Source: Prosopocoilus inquinatus (Eukaryota; Arthropoda; Insecta; Coleoptera; Lucanidae). From it: 64,000 bases of DNA. Shown here piece after piece: positions 41,043-52,925 of this stretch. A program made the translations under genes and the position numbers. Under the pieces are notes generated by a model, which was given only the letters and a program-made list of their open reading frames with translations, did not search any database and had not been told where the DNA came from. The DNA is taken from assembly GCA_036172665.1 (NCBI GenBank), contig CM069877.1, positions 18,935,001-18,999,000 of the forward strand, read 5' to 3'. Position 1 is the stretch's first letter; each line of letters starts with the position of its first letter.

Positions 41043-44000
41043 TGTGGCCGCTTTTTAAAATTTGTTTATATTATCGTATTTCTATTTTTTTCTTTATTTT
41101 CCACATTTTGTTCGTTGACGCTTTTTTACAGTTGTCTTTTGTTTTATTTTTTCGTTTTAATCGAATTGTTGACTTTTTTAGTTTTTTTTACATTCTTCGA
41201 GTTTTTATCTTTATTATTGGTAGCATTTAAATAATAGGAGTACTATTTTAGAGAAAGAAAAATTACAGGAAACTGTAATTGTCTACTATCTTTTTGTAAC
41301 ATATTAGAATTCTCTTTTAGAGAAAAATTGGCGCCTTTCGGCTACATGTTATCAACAAGTTGGCAACATTGGCTGCAGAAAACCTGGCGATCCTGGTAAA
41401 AGCAGATAACAACTTAAAGCGCGCCCTTAGGCGGCCAGGGGTTAGTTTTCTGGCATTGCTTTAGTTATTAGTGAATACTACTTAAAAGCAAGTTTTATTA
41501 GTTGGGTTGTGTTGGATTATACCGCCTTAACTTTAACGCAGTTCTTAACAACAGATGTTCGACTGTTTTTAACGGCACCTGCCACTAATTTTATGTAGGT
41601 AGGTATAGGTACGCTAACAGTGGTTGCGTTCAGGTAGAAAATTATTTGCAGTGCTGCAGCACAGCGCAAAGCTGTAGCGTTTTAAATTACCTAAATTGAG
41701 ATTCTGTTGTAGAGGTTATGAACTCGTTCATAGATAAAAGATATATTAGATGTCAAAGCCAACGTTGCCAAAAATTGCGCGCCTCACGCGGCCTGGGGGG
41801 AATTAAAATTAAAAAAGGCGCGTAATTTAAAAATATTTCTGTGTTAACGGTTTAAGTATTGTTCAGGAAATTAAATAATCTAATACATTGAGCTGCATTC
41901 TTGCCCAAAATACTAATTTAGGGCTATTCCAGAAGAATAAACGGAAATTTGTGATTTTCTTTCTATAAATTACGACCACATTTGCTCGGATCATTCTTCG
42001 CTCCGGCGCTTAATAAGTCGCGCGGCCGTGATAGCCGAAAAAGTGCACTTTTCGCTTATCGTTCTCACATACTTATTTTTATCACAAATTGTACTGTTCG
42101 TTGGCTTAGGATGGACGCAAAAGAAATGTAAACGTTTAATTAAAGAAGAAATCGAATTAATCAGACGCTTGTAAGTTATATGGCCGACCTTCAATCAGAA
42201 TTTTAGTTCGTATTCCAATCAGCAGAGGGCCAACCATAAATTTTATTTTTATATGACTTGGCATCTGTTAGATTAGAAGCACGATTCTGTTAAAAGTGTC
42301 CTCAGATCCAGTGACACGTTGTCTTAGAAGTTTTTACTTAGATAAAAACCTCAAATTGAAGTTATTAAGTCATCCTTTTTAGAAAATGTGATTGTAGAAA
42401 GATGGTGTCATGAAATTGTACTTAACGATAAACGGTAGCAGTGATTCGAAATTAAACCTTTCTGTCCGCTGCTGAAGAAGACCAGTCCCGGTTTTGGTTA
42501 GAAATAGAGAATTTCAGAATTATCAAATGTTAATCCATCGCTAAGAATTTTGTTGATATTGCGTCTTGATAGCTTTACGCAGAAGAATGATTTTTGACTG
42601 ACGCAATATCGAATGTCGGAAGAGAGAACATCATCAACTTTTTAGTCACAATACATCCAGATGACCGCAATTTTGAAGCTGTGACACCTCGGAGCACAAA
42701 AATTGAGGTAGTTCAGAGCCACTTATTCAATGGAATGATTGGTGTGTAACGTCATATGCTCAGGAACATGGAGTCTACAGCCACTGAAAAATTTGAAACT
42801 GCTTTTTTATGTAATAGAAAAGCACTTAATATATAAATTCGTGAAGCTGTGTATATTTTTGAGTTCTTACACAGAAAGGCATTTCATAAATAACAAGGTC
42901 AATAGCAAGTCAAAAGTGTCCTTTTGATTTGCTAAGTTATTCATGGATGCCTCAGATTGAAAGCAAATATTAAATCATACATGTAGTAGGCCACCTGCTC
43001 AACAAGATTAGTTTTTATTCCAATCATAAGGGAGCGCAGCAACTTGCCTGAATTTCTCAGCCTTCCCGATTCCAGTCTATAGAGTAGTTAGTCTATGGAA
43101 TTAATACTTTGGCTTCTGACAACCGATTCCAAACTTTTCAAAATCAATAAAAAGGTAACCATGGTAACTTAAAAATATGCTAAGGATTACAGATTACTGT
43201 AAATAGAGTGCCATCACTGCCATCCCAGCGACCTGGGGGGAATTATATTTGCGTTTAAAACTGTGGCAATAGACATAAATCCCCGTGAACTCGTTCTGCT
43301 TAATGGGGCGCTGGAATGAAGCGTAAAAATACCACGCTTGTTTAATGGCGGCCGCTTCAAATAAGCGCTGCAGGTAATGACGTCATATGGACCTCGTTCA
43401 GGCACGCTTTATTAAACGCGTCAGCGCTGTGATTACCTGAACGCAACCAATGAAAGAAAGTTTCCTTAACCACCATGAATTATGTATTCAATTCGGAGTG
43501 GAGGAGACTTTGAAGTTTTGTGAAGATATTTGTCATAAAGGTGAATAGTTTTTGATATTAAACATTTTATTCATTCTTAGTCCTTGAAAAATTTCGAAAT
43601 CATTGTGCAGGGACGCTCAGCGGCTGAGTTGCTTACTCAGCAATCATTGTGATTGGCTCACATTAAGGTAATAGCCAATCACGAACGACTGCTGAGTAAG
43701 CAAATCAGCCGCCGAACGCGCCCATTATAACTTCCAAACAACAGCAAATCGGACTTAAGTGGATATTTTTTTTTAACAAAATTACTTCATTCGCTCATTT
43801 GCCAAAGTTTGTAAAGAGGCTAAGCAATCAATATATTTTTAAGTACCTAACAGCTTCATTCGCTAAAAAGTGACTACGGCTTTTGAATAAATTGTCCCGA
43901 AACGTGTACTTTTTTTTCAAATTGTAAGATATGTTTGAATACTATACTATGCGGCAAACTATAGGGTAAGTAAAACGTTGGTTGCATTTGTACAAAAAAG

Positions 44001-44287
44001 ACAAGAATTAAACGTACAAGTCATATATTTTTATTCGTTTTATTCAAAAACTTACCACAGTATAGCATGAATCGATAGGATTTCGTAATGCCGTTGCCAA
44101 ATAAAAATCTTTTTGATATCCCTTCTTATAAAATAAATGTATAAGGTTGTCCAAAAAGATTCGTGTATTTCATCTCAAAGCGCTTTCGATTAGTTCGTGA
44201 ATAGTTTTTCACTTTATCTTGTGTAGATGAAATCTCTCTTCTTACCTTCACCCATTTCATAGTATCATTTGTGTTTAAAAGAATTAT
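41043..44287. other. Intergenic region with terminal-inverted-repeat candidate
   Basis: No gene is supported. A 16-bp perfect inverted pair TGGTTGCGTTCAGGTA (41621-41636) and TACCTGAACGCAACCA (43434-43449) could bound a 1.83-kb non-coding element, with CAGCGC strings just inside both ends. No matching flanking duplication is seen. Leu/Phe-rich frames at 41022-41234 come from T-rich sequence. Confidence 0.4.
43610..43723. repeat. Palindromic MITE-like repeat
   Basis: The arms around GCTGAGTTGCTTACTCAGCA / TGCTGAGTAAGCAAATCAGC and TGTGATTGGCT / AGCCAATCACG pair over about 45 bp with a short centre. Confidence 0.75.
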
Positions 44288-47200
44288 TTAAGAGAACTTG
44301 GCAGGATCTGCAATAGTCACGTGAGAGTTAACCATGCCGAAACGATAATACGCTAAGAAGGGGCAGTTCTCCATGAACCACAAGCACAAGTACATGTTGT
44401 AGTTGTGAAAGAGTCTGCAAATGGTAAATTTCAGCGTGTACAACGTAAACACGATGACGTGTAGGTAAAATCTTTGGAACACATTTAGTTTCTTGGTTGT
44501 ATAGTTGTTGTTGGTGTCTACCCCGATGGCCATTTCAATGAAGTGCAAGAAAACGTCAGGTTCCAAAGCGGGCATCATCGACCACATTCCGCTGATCATC
44601 GCGAACGACATCTGCTTGTAGTCGGCGTGGTTCTTTTCCACTTCCGGTTTGAAAACCCGGTCGATCAATTGCTGACATATCTCCCTCGTTTCATCAAGGG
44701 ATTCTCTGCAGATATTAAACCTAAAAAAGGAGTGTTAGCCGAAAAAAATACAAAATTATATCAACACCTGTCCTCGATACCCATCAAGTACCCAATCACC
44801 CTCCACAAGTGGATGAAAGCCTCCAGGTCTTCCTTCTTCGCGTTGTGTATTCCCATGAACTCGCTTTTCACCATGGCATACCCCATGAAACCAAACTGTG
44901 TGAGCGCCATGTTCTTCTGTGAAATGCGAGAGAGACCTTCGCCGCAACACCGTTTACTCACAGAGTTGTGCTTGTTTCTCACGTTCGCCATAGATTTCCA
45001 CATGCTGCAAGTGTGATGGTGATTTGTTTTATTTTCACGGATAAAGTGGACCTACTTGGAATCTGGTGTAAAATCGCTTTGGTACCAAACATACATATGA
45101 AAAGTGGTCGATAAGTATCGCTTGTACGCCGTCATGGGAATGTTGGACATACGTGTGAATTTCAATACCCGTACCAAGTCGGGCACCGCCAATATGGAGA
45201 TGAGGCCCAAAATTTTGGAGAAGAACATAGCGAAGATATGGTTGTGGAAGAATCTTTGACCTCTGAAATAATCAACATTATTAAAACTATGAAGAGAAGG
45301 GCGAACGCCTCTTATGTCGCTCACTTGGAAATTTACAAAATTGGCAGTACACCTAATTAGTTTATTCCCCACTAGCATTGCAAATTTTGTCTATAGGTTT
45401 GCGTGTGAAAATGAAATTTATATGAACCAAACAGACTGCTAGTTTCTGCAGAAATAAATAAATTTCGTCCGCTAAGTTTAATTCACTCATAGCACTGCCC
45501 TATTGTTGGCGTAACAAATAATAGCATACTCGCGATTTTATTTTTAAGACGATCCGAAGACGTTTATAGGAGTATTTTTCAAGATAATATTGACCAATGT
45601 CAGTGGTCCGTAACACCCCTGAGTGTTTCATTAAAATTATCTTTTTGTGAGTGGTAAAGGTAAATGGTAACTAATTTGACAATAGGTATAATTTTCACTT
45701 TATTAAATGCCCTACAAATCTAAATCGTATTTTATCTGTACGATTTGAAATCGATATCTTTTCGTCCCCGGCTGATTGAAAACGGTATGGCGTTCCCTCT
45801 ATTAAATAAATTTCAGGGTTAGCCTTTATAGTTTTATTGCTCTAGAAAAAAGTACAATAAAACATGCGAAAACACGATATCATAAAACTTACTGTTGCGA
45901 AATCGGTATTTAAGTGTACACACATTGGCGTAACGTGCCTTTTGGGGTCTTTTTTAATTATTATAATTTTTTTGAAAATCTTTTTAAAATATTTTTCTCA
46001 TAATCTATTATTTAAATTCTCTCACAGACATTTTTGGCAGCTTATTTAAGAATCACCCTGTGTGTTTGTACTTTTGTATCTCTTTTGTTTCTGAGAATTG
46101 AAGAAAATTTTTCTTGTTAAACTTGTGCAAGATTTTCTGTTGCTCTGAACTGGGTCCGCAGAAAAATATTAGAGCAACAGGTCCTCGAGGTATACACCTA
46201 GAACGTGGGGTCCTGCATATTACGTCGCCTATACAGGGTGTTCATGGGAAGCCACTACAATGGCTAACTATCTTATTTGTAGTTTTACGAAGTAACTTAA
46301 ATTAGAAAAGTTTTAGGACCTTTCCCTCTCGATTTTATGCTCCCTTCGGAAAAACAAATGACTGTCAGGTTTTCGAGATTTTGAATTGAACTTTTTTAAA
46401 TGGAATGTTAGATTTCTTATTTTCGCGTCGCGTTCAGGATGTCAAATTAAAATACCATCAAAAATATCATCTCCCGAAGCCTACTATTTTATAAATGATT
46501 TAGTAAATAAATCTTAGTGTTCACGGTAAATGGTTACAATAGCTAACTTTGTTATTTGATATTTCCCGAAGTAGCTTAAATTAGGAAAGTTTCGGGTCCT
46601 TCCTCTTCGATTTTATGGTACTTTCGGTGAAGCAAATAACTATCAGGTCTTAGAGATTTTCAATTGTTTTCAACTTTTTTAAATGGAAGGTTATGTTTTT
46701 CGACATGGCATCGCGTTCAGCATGTCATATTAAGTATGCCTCTAAAACATTATCCCTCAAAACAGAATATATCGTAAATAAATCTGTCTTGACATTCTCG
46801 GGCAGAAGTGTATCGTTACGATAGCCTTTTTATTTAAGAACACAGTCAGTTTTATTGTGACCAATGTCATTTAAGGAGCTTACATCACTAGTCGCAACAT
46901 AGATCTTCGTAACTGATTTTTGAGTTATTTTACATCTTTTTTTGAAAAATGTTGTTGCAAATCATTTTTGATTACAGTGAAAACCTCGAGCAGGTCAAAA
47001 AGCGAGCGCTCCCTTCGTACCTCTTTTGTTTTTGGAGTTCAGAAGTTATTACGCACAAATGTTGTAGAAAATTCTCTGTCGTCTTGAATGACTTCCGCAG
47101 AAAAATATTTTATTACTTAACCCGACATTGGTGGCTCCGTGAAGTTGGCCCCCACAATATTAGTTTATTAACTTACAATTTCGTAGCAATTAGTAATCAA

Positions 47201-50200
47201 TTAGTAATTACTTATGACCGATAGGTAATAATTTGTAAGATCATTGTTCAGGAGAAAAACACAGTTGACTATTTTGGTTGCTAACTTCTCGGGAGCATCC
47301 AATTATTTTAATTATTATATTTTTTCGTTACCAATAATTAGTAAGTTAATTGTAAGTTTCTGTAATCCCGAAAGCGTAATTTGTAAGTGATCCTTTTACG
47401 CGATTTTCATTAATTAATTTTCTGGGTGCTAACTTCTCGGGAGCACCTTACTTAATGAACTTTATATATTTATTCTGCTTAATATTTAGTAAACCTTTAG
47501 TAAGTACTTGTACGTGAAAAATTATAATTTGTAACTGAAACAATTAAGTAATAAAATAAAATAATGTAAAAATGATAACAAAACAAGTACGTATTACGTA
47601 TGGTCCGTGGGTTTGGTTGACATTTACCTTACTTGATGAGGTTTGAAAAAAACTGTCATATTCTCTATCTTTTCACGCGGGTACTCGATAAGTACTATTG
47701 TTTGTATAGTTGCTATTTCATAAGTGGTATTATGTGGTTACATAATACCACTTATGAAATAGCAACTATACAAACAATAGTACTTATCGAGTACCCGCGT
47801 ACTTATCAGGTAACGGGTAACTACGCGGGTATCAGTAACGGGTACCCTGGTAGCAAAATTATGGGTATCGGTATCCCTAGAAGATACTTACGTTTTTAAG
47901 TTTTTTTTTGTGGTATATTGAGGTAATAGAAAGAAAAGTAACAAATATTTTATATTTATTGAAAAATGTAACAAAGAGTAAAATTATACCGGCTGTTTCA
48001 AATTGAGTGTGCACTGAAGGGATCTCCTAAACCGTAAGAGATACAAATTCGGTTAAATGGAAGAAAAGTTGCACGAATCAATGTCTAATTCATAGCCATT
48101 GAGATAATGATTTTTTTCTCATTTCTTTTTTTAATAAAAATGTGAAAAAATCGATTTTCTTTTTCTCTCTGTATCTCATTTATTATACATAATTTCGAAA
48201 TTCTGATTTAACTTTCTACAAGCACTTTTTGATTCTGCTTCGAATAAGAGTAATAGAATTGAAGTCAAACGTTTCGTCTTTCCACGACCATCATCAGTTT
48301 CGATTTTTTAAATACAACTTATGTCTTTTTATTATTCTATTCGATAGAACTTTTTCTCCCGATTACAATGATATATCATACTTAATAGTTGATATTAATT
48401 TGAAGCTTAAATAATTCAGATTTTATATGAAAATTTTATTTAATACATAATTTCAAATTTTTTGTTCCTTTTCTTATCTTTTTATTATTCTAGTCGGTAG
48501 CATTTTTTCTTGCGATTTCAATGAGTATAATACTTAATACCTTTTTTCAAGTAAAGTTGTAATATGACAAAAAAACTGATGTAGTTTCGTCATGTTTTTC
48601 TTAATAAGTAAATTTATTCCTAACCACTTTTTTTATTTGTTAAGTATTAGCAACTAACATTCAGTTGTCGGAAGAGGAAAAGTCAATAAGTATTGACTAA
48701 ATGATATGAGGTGGTTAACACAAACCAAATAAACAGCAGCATAAACATATTAAATTACAAGAATTAAGTTGAATAAAAATTATAGAAGAAGAACATGAAA
48801 TAAATAAAGTGAAATAAATAAATTAAAGTAAATCCTCGAAATGACCTCCACTGATTCGTTCCTAATCCTATGTGTTATCTAACGTGTCGAACATGAATTC
48901 GCGAAACATTTCTGTAAGAATCTAATATTCGCCTTTTAGTCACTGTTTCAATGTCCAAAATATAAAGCCTACTTTATTCTGTTTAAATTATGGATGGTGG
49001 ATCCGATATAACGTGCCAAACTTCAACTGGTTAAAACGAGTGAACTTAACCATATTAAAAAAAAAAAATAAAGATACCGTTGAGAGCCACTGAGTGTTAA
49101 AGAAATTAAAAAAAAATACATTGTTATAGAATGTATCTTTCAAATTTATCACAAAAATATTCGTTTTAGCTGCCAATGTATTTGTAGAAGGCATTATTCA
49201 GTAATATCTAAATATTTTTAATAGAATTAGTATCCACTTTCTCTTTTAACACAACAGTGCGAGTCAAAATTAAAAACTAGACTTTTTCATTCCTATACTA
49301 AAGCTGAGATACCAATCTAGCAAGTTATATTAGAACCACTAGATATTTTTAGGTAAAAATGCATTTTCGTAAGTGCAGTGTATTATTAAAATAACGATAC
49401 AGAAAAACTTTAGATAGTTTATTATAATGTACACTATAACTAAGAAAAGGAACAAAAAATTTGAAATTATGTATTAAATAAAATTTTCATATAAAATTTG
49501 AATTATTTAAGCTTCAAATTAATATCAACTATTAAGTGTGATATATCATTGTAATCAGGAGAAAAAATTCTATCGAATAGAATAATAAAAAGACATAAGT
49601 TGTATTTAAAAAATCGAAACTGATGTTGGTCGTGGAAGTGGAAAGACGAAACGTTTGACTTCAATTCTATTACTCTTATTCGAAGCAGAATCAAAAAGTG
49701 CCTGTAGAAAGTTAAATCAGAATTTCAAAATTGTGTATAATAAATGAGATACAGAGAGAAAAAGAAAATTAATTTTTTCACATTTTTATTAATAACTCAA
49801 GAAGAAATGAGAAAATAATCATTCTCTCAATGGATATGAATTAGGCATTGATTCGTGCAACTTTTCTTCCATTTAACCGAATTTGTATATCTTACGGTTT
49901 AGGAGATCCCTTCAGTGCACACTCAATTTGAAACAGCCGGTATAGTATACAGATTGTACAAAAATAACTTGGCACTATTGCTACCTTTTTTATTATTAAA
50001 GTTACAAATATGGTTAAATTAGCAAGCTTACTAGCTTGCTTGTACTTTTTGGCTTGATTGCAACGATGTATTTAAAAAAATAATTGAACATTGCGCTTAC
50101 GAAATGAAGGGAAAAGAAGAGTTTTTTTAATGGAACACGCTGTATATTATTTGACCAATCGATAAAGAATAAAATTCTGAATTAAAATTGTCCTGTATCA

Positions 50201-50796
50201 TTTTATCGAAAATTAATAAATAAAGAAGATATTTTGATTTTTACAAATTCATTAAGATGGCATATGTCGAAGTGCATCGTAAAAAATTGACAAGAAACTT
50301 AATGACGGTAGCAGTAGTTTATGTTTGGACGCTATTTATAACGTTTAATAAATCTTTAATCAAATGAAATTAAGTAACGTTACCCGAGGTCGTGTTGCTC
50401 AAAACATTGTCTTATGAAAATTCTTGTTATTAAAAGATTTTTACAAAACTCAAACAGAAACACCTTTTATCACAAATGACAGGAACTCACTATAGAATAA
50501 AATTTATTCTTGAGTTCTAAACTGATGTACGCACAAGAAAATTTGAAACGATATTTCAGCTTTCTAGCCAAGGCCTTTTCCACATAAGATTTCGTTTAAA
50601 CAGCGACATCCTACGATTGCTTTTGACCTAACATTGCACTAGAATTGACAAATTGAAGCCAATTTGCTACATAATAAGTTATCCCATGGGTATTCTCCGA
50701 ATATCGGGTATCCGATAGTTATCGGGTAAGGATTTTCATAAAGTTTTCCAGTTCCATTTAAATAAATGGCAACACGGGTAAGTACGCGAATCATAG

Positions 50797-50846
<50 letters not shown>

Positions 50847-52925
50847 ATGAATGAAATTGATTCTTGTCCGATGAAAATTGTAAGTAAATGTTTTTTTAAT
50901 TTTAAACCGGACAGAAATATGATTGGAAAAACACTCAACGTTTCGCTATCAGCCGAAAGAATAAAACACACTATTGCTATTTCATAAGTGGTATGTGGTT
51001 GAAAAGATAAAGAATATGACAGTTTTTCTCCAAACCTCATCAAGTACGGTAAATGTCAACCAAACCCACGGACCAAACCTAATACGTACTTGTTTTGTTG
51101 TAATTTTTACATTTTTAACTTAATTGTTTCAGTTACAAATTATAATTTTTCACGTACAAGTACTTACTAAAGGTTTACTAAATATTAAGCAGAATAAATA
51201 TATAAAGTTCATTAGGTAAGGCGCTCCCGAGAAGTTAGCACCCAGAAAATTAATTAATGAAAATCGCGTAAAAGGATCACTTACAAATTACGCTTTCGGG
51301 ATTACAGAAACTTACAATTAACTTACTAATTATTGGTAACGAAAAAATATAATAATTAAAATAGTTGGGGGCTCCCGAGAAGTTAGCACCAAAATAGTCA
51401 ACTGTGTTTTTCTCCCGAACAATTATCTAACAAATTATTACCTATCGGTCATAAGTAATTACTAATTGATTACTAATTACTACGAAATTGTAAGTTAATA
51501 AACTAATATTGTGGGAGCCAACTTCACGGAGCCGACATTGGTCGCTATATGAGAGTCTCTCACAAGGTTTATTTTCTTTAATTTTTTCGATTTTCGAGTT
51601 ATATTTCAGGCCTGAAACTTCATCTAATAGTTTTTACCACCTTCTTATTTTTGGTAATCTGAGTTGCTAAATTTGATGATCATTAATAATCCGGAGAGAA
51701 AAAGTTTCTACGATAACTCTTATACGAAATAATTGTAGAAAAATTTTGTGCAAATCGTTTTTGATTGCAGTGAGAACCTCGAGCAGCCTCTGGACAGCTG
51801 TTTCAGCCCTGCTTGGGGCTTCTTCAGCAGAAACGTAGCTCGACATTCCCACTGCAGACCAAAAACGACCTGCCCAATTTATTCGCAATTGCGATGTAAG
51901 AATGATGAACATATAAAATAGCGACATCTTACTATCGCTTTTTGACCTAACATTGCAGTAGGATAGACAAATTGAAGCGGGATTTGCTCCTAATGAGTCC
52001 CCCATGCAAGGCGGCCATGCTTGCTGTCAAAGCATAATGAAAGATTTTAGAAAAATTTTGTGCAAATCGTTTTTGATTGCATGGGGGACTCATTAGGAGC
52101 AAATCCCGCTTCAATTTGTCTATCCTACTGCAATGTTAGGTCAAAAAGCGATAGTAAGATGTCGCTATTTTATATGAAATAATTGTAAAAAAAGAAAAAC
52201 TGGCATGTTCTTATTTTTCCCCTATCTTCTTTATTTAAAGAGATATGAAAAAAATAAAAACACTTTTTAATTTTCCACACAGTGGCAGAAACTATTTTTC
52301 TGTAACACGTTTCGTCAAATTGATACCATCATCATGTTCATTTTTTTCTTATGGCTCCTATATTGAAATTTAGTGGGAAAAGAATCTACTCATTATGCCG
52401 ATTATGGCAACATAGCATATATTATGAAAATTCTTTAAAACGAGGCTAGAATAAAAATAAGAACATGACAATTTTTCTTTTTTTTGCTATTGTTTCGAGT
52501 AAGAGTTAACATTTTTTTTCTCTCCGGATTTTTAATGCTCAACAAATTTAGCAACTTTGCCAAATTTGATCCTACCGTCTATCTCTTCAAATAAGCGAGT
52601 TCATCCTGGTGAGAGTCGAATTTGAAACAGTCTGTATGCATATATTTTTTTAATTGTAACTTGCATCTACCACCGCCAAAAATATTATTTAATTTAAACT
52701 ATGCTCAATTTTTTTCAGCGTGCAGCTAGCTACATTGAAAACTATTTTTTAAGATTAAGAAAATAACGGTCAAACAACTCACCTTCTGAATTTTTCTTGG
52801 TCGTAAAAAGGCGGTAATTCCTCTCTTCGAAACTCCTCATTGCTATCGTCGCAAGCCACCCTTGCCCCTTGCGTTAACAACGAATCCACGAATTGGTCCA
52901 CACGGAACCCGTCTGGAATCACAAC
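44288..52925 (-). CDS. DUF2236 / mpaB-like oxygenase-fold protein, last four exons
   Basis: Exons 52925(fuzzy)-52783, 45262-45056, 45004-44768 and 44720-44288 join with consistent phase-2 borders and good GT/AG sites (TTTTTTAG acceptor for the last). They give about 340 residues of the insect DUF2236 family, which shares a fold with rubber oxygenase and the ER-bound mpaB oxygenase; the insect substrates are unknown. Recognisable blocks: VIPDGFRVDQFVDSLL and PPFYDQEKFRR (first exon), GQRFFHNHIFAMFFSKILGL and SILAVPDLVRVL (second), LTQFGFMGYAMVKSE and AFIHLWRVIGYLMGIEDRFN (third), SLDETREICQQLI with a hydrophobic YLHVIVFTLYTLKF segment (last). Heme-ligand candidates (His in FFHNHIF and FIHLW) are present, but not proven to be ligands. 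An upstream first exon with the ATG is missing: the frame before 52925 closes at a TGA. Intron 1 is 7.5 kb of transposons. Confidence 0.85.
46241..46835. repeat. Tandem repeat, about 279-bp unit, two and a bit copies
   Basis: Units start at 46241, 46520 and 46794 (TTCAYGG.AA then ACAATAGCTAAC). Both full units share GAAGTARCTTAAATTAG, CGATTTTATG and CTTTTTTAAATGGAA. They are diverged, so this looks like old satellite in the DUF2236 intron. Confidence 0.75.
46942..47008. repeat. Foldback-family fragment
   Basis: Short piece of module B (TGCAAATCATTTTTGATTAC, GAAAACCTCGAGCAG) fused to a module A end (GGTCAAAAAGCGA). Confidence 0.7.
47676..47799. repeat. Perfect 60-bp hairpin with 4-nt centre
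   Basis: Arms 47676-47735 and 47740-47799 are exact reverse complements around GGTT. The outer ends read CGCGGGTACTCG and CGAGTACCCGCG. It lies at the inner edge of the left long terminal repeat; part of it (CTATTTCATAAGTGGTAT) also occurs near 50978-50995. Confidence 0.9.
47989..49940. mobile_element. TA-flanked palindromic element nested in the Mutator-like element
   Basis: Ends CCGGCTGTTTCAAATTGAGT and its inverse, flanked by TATA on both sides (47985-47988, 49941-49944), so a TA duplication is likely. Arms of about 440 bp (47989-48430, 49490-49940) are mirror copies; both include AACGTTTCGTC followed by a CATCATCAG-type box, a weak hammerhead-like arrangement. Related sequence is at 58110-59030. 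No transposase; Tc1/mariner-type mobilisation is possible. Confidence 0.8.
50596..50690. repeat. Foldback-family fragment, module A
   Basis: Diverged module A (CAGCGACATCCTACGATTGC, TTTTGACCTAACATTGCA) inside the Mutator-like element. Confidence 0.65.
50797..50845. repeat. (TTA)n microsatellite
   Basis: About 16 perfect TTA units. Confidence 0.95.
51738..52175. mobile_element. Foldback-family element, copy 4
   Basis: GAAAAATTTTGTGCAAATCG to GTCGCTATTTTATAT: module B, module A forward, a short B piece, then module A inverted. Flanked by the 12-bp duplication GAAATAATTGTA (51726-51737 and 52176-52187). Confidence 0.85.

Larger units (their letters stand above)
47133..51533. mobile_element. 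Mutator-like element with about 550-bp terminal inverted repeats
   Basis: GGCTCCGTGAAGTTGGC at the left end is mirrored by GCCAACTTCACGGAGCC at the right. The arms match for about 550 bp (47133-47680 against 50990-51533) and each contains two GCTAACTTCTCGGGAGC subterminal repeats. A 9-bp duplication GACATTGGT (47124-47132 and 51534-51542) flanks it. Long arms plus 9-bp duplication fit Mutator-like elements. No transposase frame is present; the centre holds the inner element at 47989-49940. Confidence 0.85.

Noticed and set aside
41022..41234. Phe/Leu-rich membrane-like frames
   Set aside because: They arise from T-rich non-coding DNA just outside the Penelope truncation point, and two overlapping frames look alike.
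44691..44705. Alternative acceptor TGCAG at 44706-44710 for the last DUF2236 exon
   Set aside because: It keeps phase but would drop the FNICR segment that follows GIEDR in this family; TTTTTTAG at 44721 is stronger.
50766..50987. Frame with a poly-Tyr run as a gene
   Set aside because: The run is the (TTA)n microsatellite.
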